Part shown: positions 14,857 to 16,373 of the stretch, piece after piece | Layout of the letters: every line of letters begins with the position of its first letter | Numbering within the stretch: position 1 is the first letter of the stretch | Assembly: GCA_020343715.1 (NCBI GenBank) | Contig: CP070808.1 | Location: forward strand, 2,188,001 to 2,204,373 | Origin: Thermoplasmata archaeon | Lineage (GTDB): Archaea > Thermoplasmatota > DTKX01 > GCA-020343715 | Direction of reading: 5' to 3' | Length of the DNA: 16,373 nt | Made by a program: the position numbers and the translations under genes | The notes under the pieces: generated by a model | What the model was told of the DNA's origin: nothing | The model's database searches: none | What the model saw: only the letters and a program-made list of their open reading frames with translations

Positions 14857-16373
14857 ATGCCGGACGTCACCAAGGAATCCGAGCGCATCCGGAAGGGCGG
14901 AGACCCCAAGTACCACGACCGGCTGAAGCAGCAGGAGAAGCTGTTCGTCCGGGAGCGCCTGAACCTGCTCCTCGACCCCGGTTGGGTCCTGGAGGACGGT
15001 ATGTACGCCAACGTGCTGGACCAGAAGCTCCCCGCCGACGGAGTGGTGACCGTCATAGGCAAGATCCACGGTCGCACGGTGTGCGTCATGGCCAACGACT
15101 CCACCATCAAGGCGGGCTCCTGGGGCAAGCGGACGGTGGAGAAGATCGTACGCATACAGGAGACGGCCATCAGACTGCGGGTACCCCTCATCTACCTGGT
15201 TGACAGCGCGGGGGCCCGCATCACCGACCAGATCGACATGTTCCCCGGGCGCCGCGGCGCTGGGAGGATCTTCTACAACCAGGCCACCATGAGCGGTACC
15301 GTCCCCCAGGTGTGCTGCCTCTTCGGGCCCTCGGCCGCGGGCGGGGCCTACATCCCCGCGTTCTGCGACATCACCATCATGGTGGAGGGTCACGCCAGCA
15401 TGTACCTGGGCTCACCCAGGATGGCGGAGATGGTCATCGGCGAGAAGGTCACACTGGAGGAGATGGGGGGCGCCCGGATGCATTGCACCGTGTCCGGCTC
15501 GGGCGACATGATGGTCCAGTCGGAGCAGGAGGCCATCGAGGCCACCAGGAAGTACATCACCTACTTCCCGGCCAGTTCCGACGACGAGCCCGTGCCCATC
15601 CACCCCGAGGCTCCCGCGAAGGACCCCTACACCACCGAGGACATCATCCCCACCAACGAGAACATCCCCTTCGACATGTACGAGCTCATCGACAGGATCG
15701 TTGACCGGAACAGCTTTTGGGAGATCAAGCGGATGTTCGCGCCCGAGATAGTCGTGGGGCTGGCCCGCCTGGACGGCAAGTCCATCGGTGTCATCGCCAA
15801 CCAGCCCAAGGTCAAGGGCGGTGTGCTGTTCGCCGACAGCGCCATGAAGGCCACCAAGTTCATCCAGCTTTGCGACGCGTTCAACATCCCCGTGCTCTTC
15901 TTGGCCGACGTGCCGGGCTTCATGATAGGCACCGCCGTGGAGAGGGACGGCATCATCAGGGCAGGCGCCAAGATGATCTACGCTGTCTCCGAGGTGACGG
16001 TGCCCAAGATCTCGGTAATCGTGAGGAAGGCCTACGGGGCGGGCCTCTACGCCATGGCGGGCCCGGGCTTCAAGCCCGACGTCTGCATCGCCCTGCCCAC
16101 GGCAATGATAGCGGTGATGGGACCCGAGGCCGCGGTCAACGCGGTGTTCTACAACAAGATAATGGAGTTGGACCCGAAGGACCGCCCGGCGTACATCCAG
16201 CAGCTCCGCCAGGAGTACAAGGACGACATCGACGTGTTCAGGATCGCCAGCGAGCTGATCGTCGACGACATGGTGCACCCCAACGAGCTGCGCACCGAGC
16301 TCATCGACAGGTTCGAGGCCTACAGCAGCAAGGACCAGGAGCTGCCCAGGAGAAGGCACGGCGTCATGCCGAT
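14857..16373 (+). CDS. Acyl-CoA carboxylase carboxyltransferase (beta) subunit, methylcrotonyl-type likely; 3' end cut
   Basis: This subunit transfers carboxyl from biotin to an acyl-CoA. I read 505 codons with no stop. The end, RRRHGVMP, matches the usual family C-terminus (HGNIPL), so only one or a few residues are missing. The N half has YLVDSAGARI and the oxyanion loop GPSAAGGAYIPA (157-168). The C half has FLADVPGFMIG and RKAYGAGLYAMAGPGFKP (390-407). Propionyl/acetyl types typically show RKAYGGAYDVM with a substrate-selecting Asp; here Tyr takes that place. The YGAGxYxM pattern instead resembles methylcrotonyl-CoA carboxylase beta. With the AUH-like hydratase next door, 3-methylcrotonyl-CoA is the leading substrate. 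Others remain possible. ATG 14857 has GGGGGAG six bases upstream. Confidence 0.93.
   Translation, partial: MPDVTKESERIRKGGDPKYHDRLKQQEKLFVRERLNLLLDPGWVLEDGMYANVLDQKLPADGVVTVIGKIHGRTVCVMANDSTIKAGSWGKRTVEKIVRIQETAIRLRVPLIYLVDSAGARITDQIDMFPGRRGAGRIFYNQATMSGTVPQVCCLFGPSAAGGAYIPAFCDITIMVEGHASMYLGSPRMAEMVIGEKVTLEEMGGARMHCTVSGSGDMMVQSEQEAIEATRKYITYFPASSDDEPVPIHPEAPAKDPYTTEDIIPTNENIPFDMYELIDRIVDRNSFWEIKRMFAPEIVVGLARLDGKSIGVIANQPKVKGGVLFADSAMKATKFIQLCDAFNIPVLFLADVPGFMIGTAVERDGIIRAGAKMIYAVSEVTVPKISVIVRKAYGAGLYAMAGPGFKPDVCIALPTAMIAVMGPEAAVNAVFYNKIMELDPKDRPAYIQQLRQEYKDDIDVFRIASELIVDDMVHPNELRTELIDRFEAYSSKDQELPRRRHGVMP

Overview
The window reads as chromosomal DNA of a GC-rich archaeon. I infer a euryarchaeal lineage, possibly Thermoplasmatota. 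The grounds are AT-rich TATA-like boxes in the few intergenic gaps, strong GGAGGTGA-type ribosome binding sites, and very large secreted proteins ending in a C-terminal membrane anchor. A WD40 protein and short-overlap operons also fit. The lineage cannot be fixed from this sequence alone. I saw no rRNA, tRNA, CRISPR array or insertion sequence.

Region 1 (1-4152, minus strand) is a tightly overlapping operon. Its order of transcription is: a membrane-anchored protein with an N-terminal DUF4430-like (transcobalamin C-terminal-like) domain and a PQQ-type beta-propeller; a small DUF4430 lipoprotein; an ECF-transporter EcfT; and an EcfA ATPase that runs off the left edge. This looks like a vitamin or cofactor uptake module in which two extracellular binding-type proteins serve an ECF transporter. 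No S component is visible. It could lie left of position 1.

Region 2 (4153-5059) is a divergent promoter with a 20-bp imperfect palindrome, followed by a plus-strand winged-helix regulator. That regulator is the natural candidate to control the uptake operon and itself. It ends tail-to-tail with the next gene, the two stop codons sharing the tetranucleotide CTAG.

Region 3 (5056-10464, minus strand) is one giant gene of about 1800 codons for a secreted, membrane-anchored surface protein. It contains two FG-GAP calcium-binding beta-propellers, each preceded by a related beta-sandwich domain. A third copy of that domain, an Ig-like domain, five fibronectin type III domains and a transmembrane anchor follow.

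Region 4 (10571-16373, plus strand) holds a cytoplasmic WD40 protein, a crotonase-fold protein lacking both usual catalytic glutamates, and then, behind its own TATA box, an acyl-CoA carboxylase operon. The operon encodes a biotin carboxylase, a minimal separate biotin carrier, an AUH-like enoyl-CoA hydratase with both catalytic glutamates, and a carboxyltransferase whose last few codons are cut by the right edge. The carboxyltransferase active-site signatures and the AUH-like hydratase together suggest 3-methylcrotonyl-CoA carboxylase plus methylglutaconyl-CoA hydratase (leucine/isovalerate breakdown). Propionyl-CoA or another acyl-CoA substrate is not excluded.
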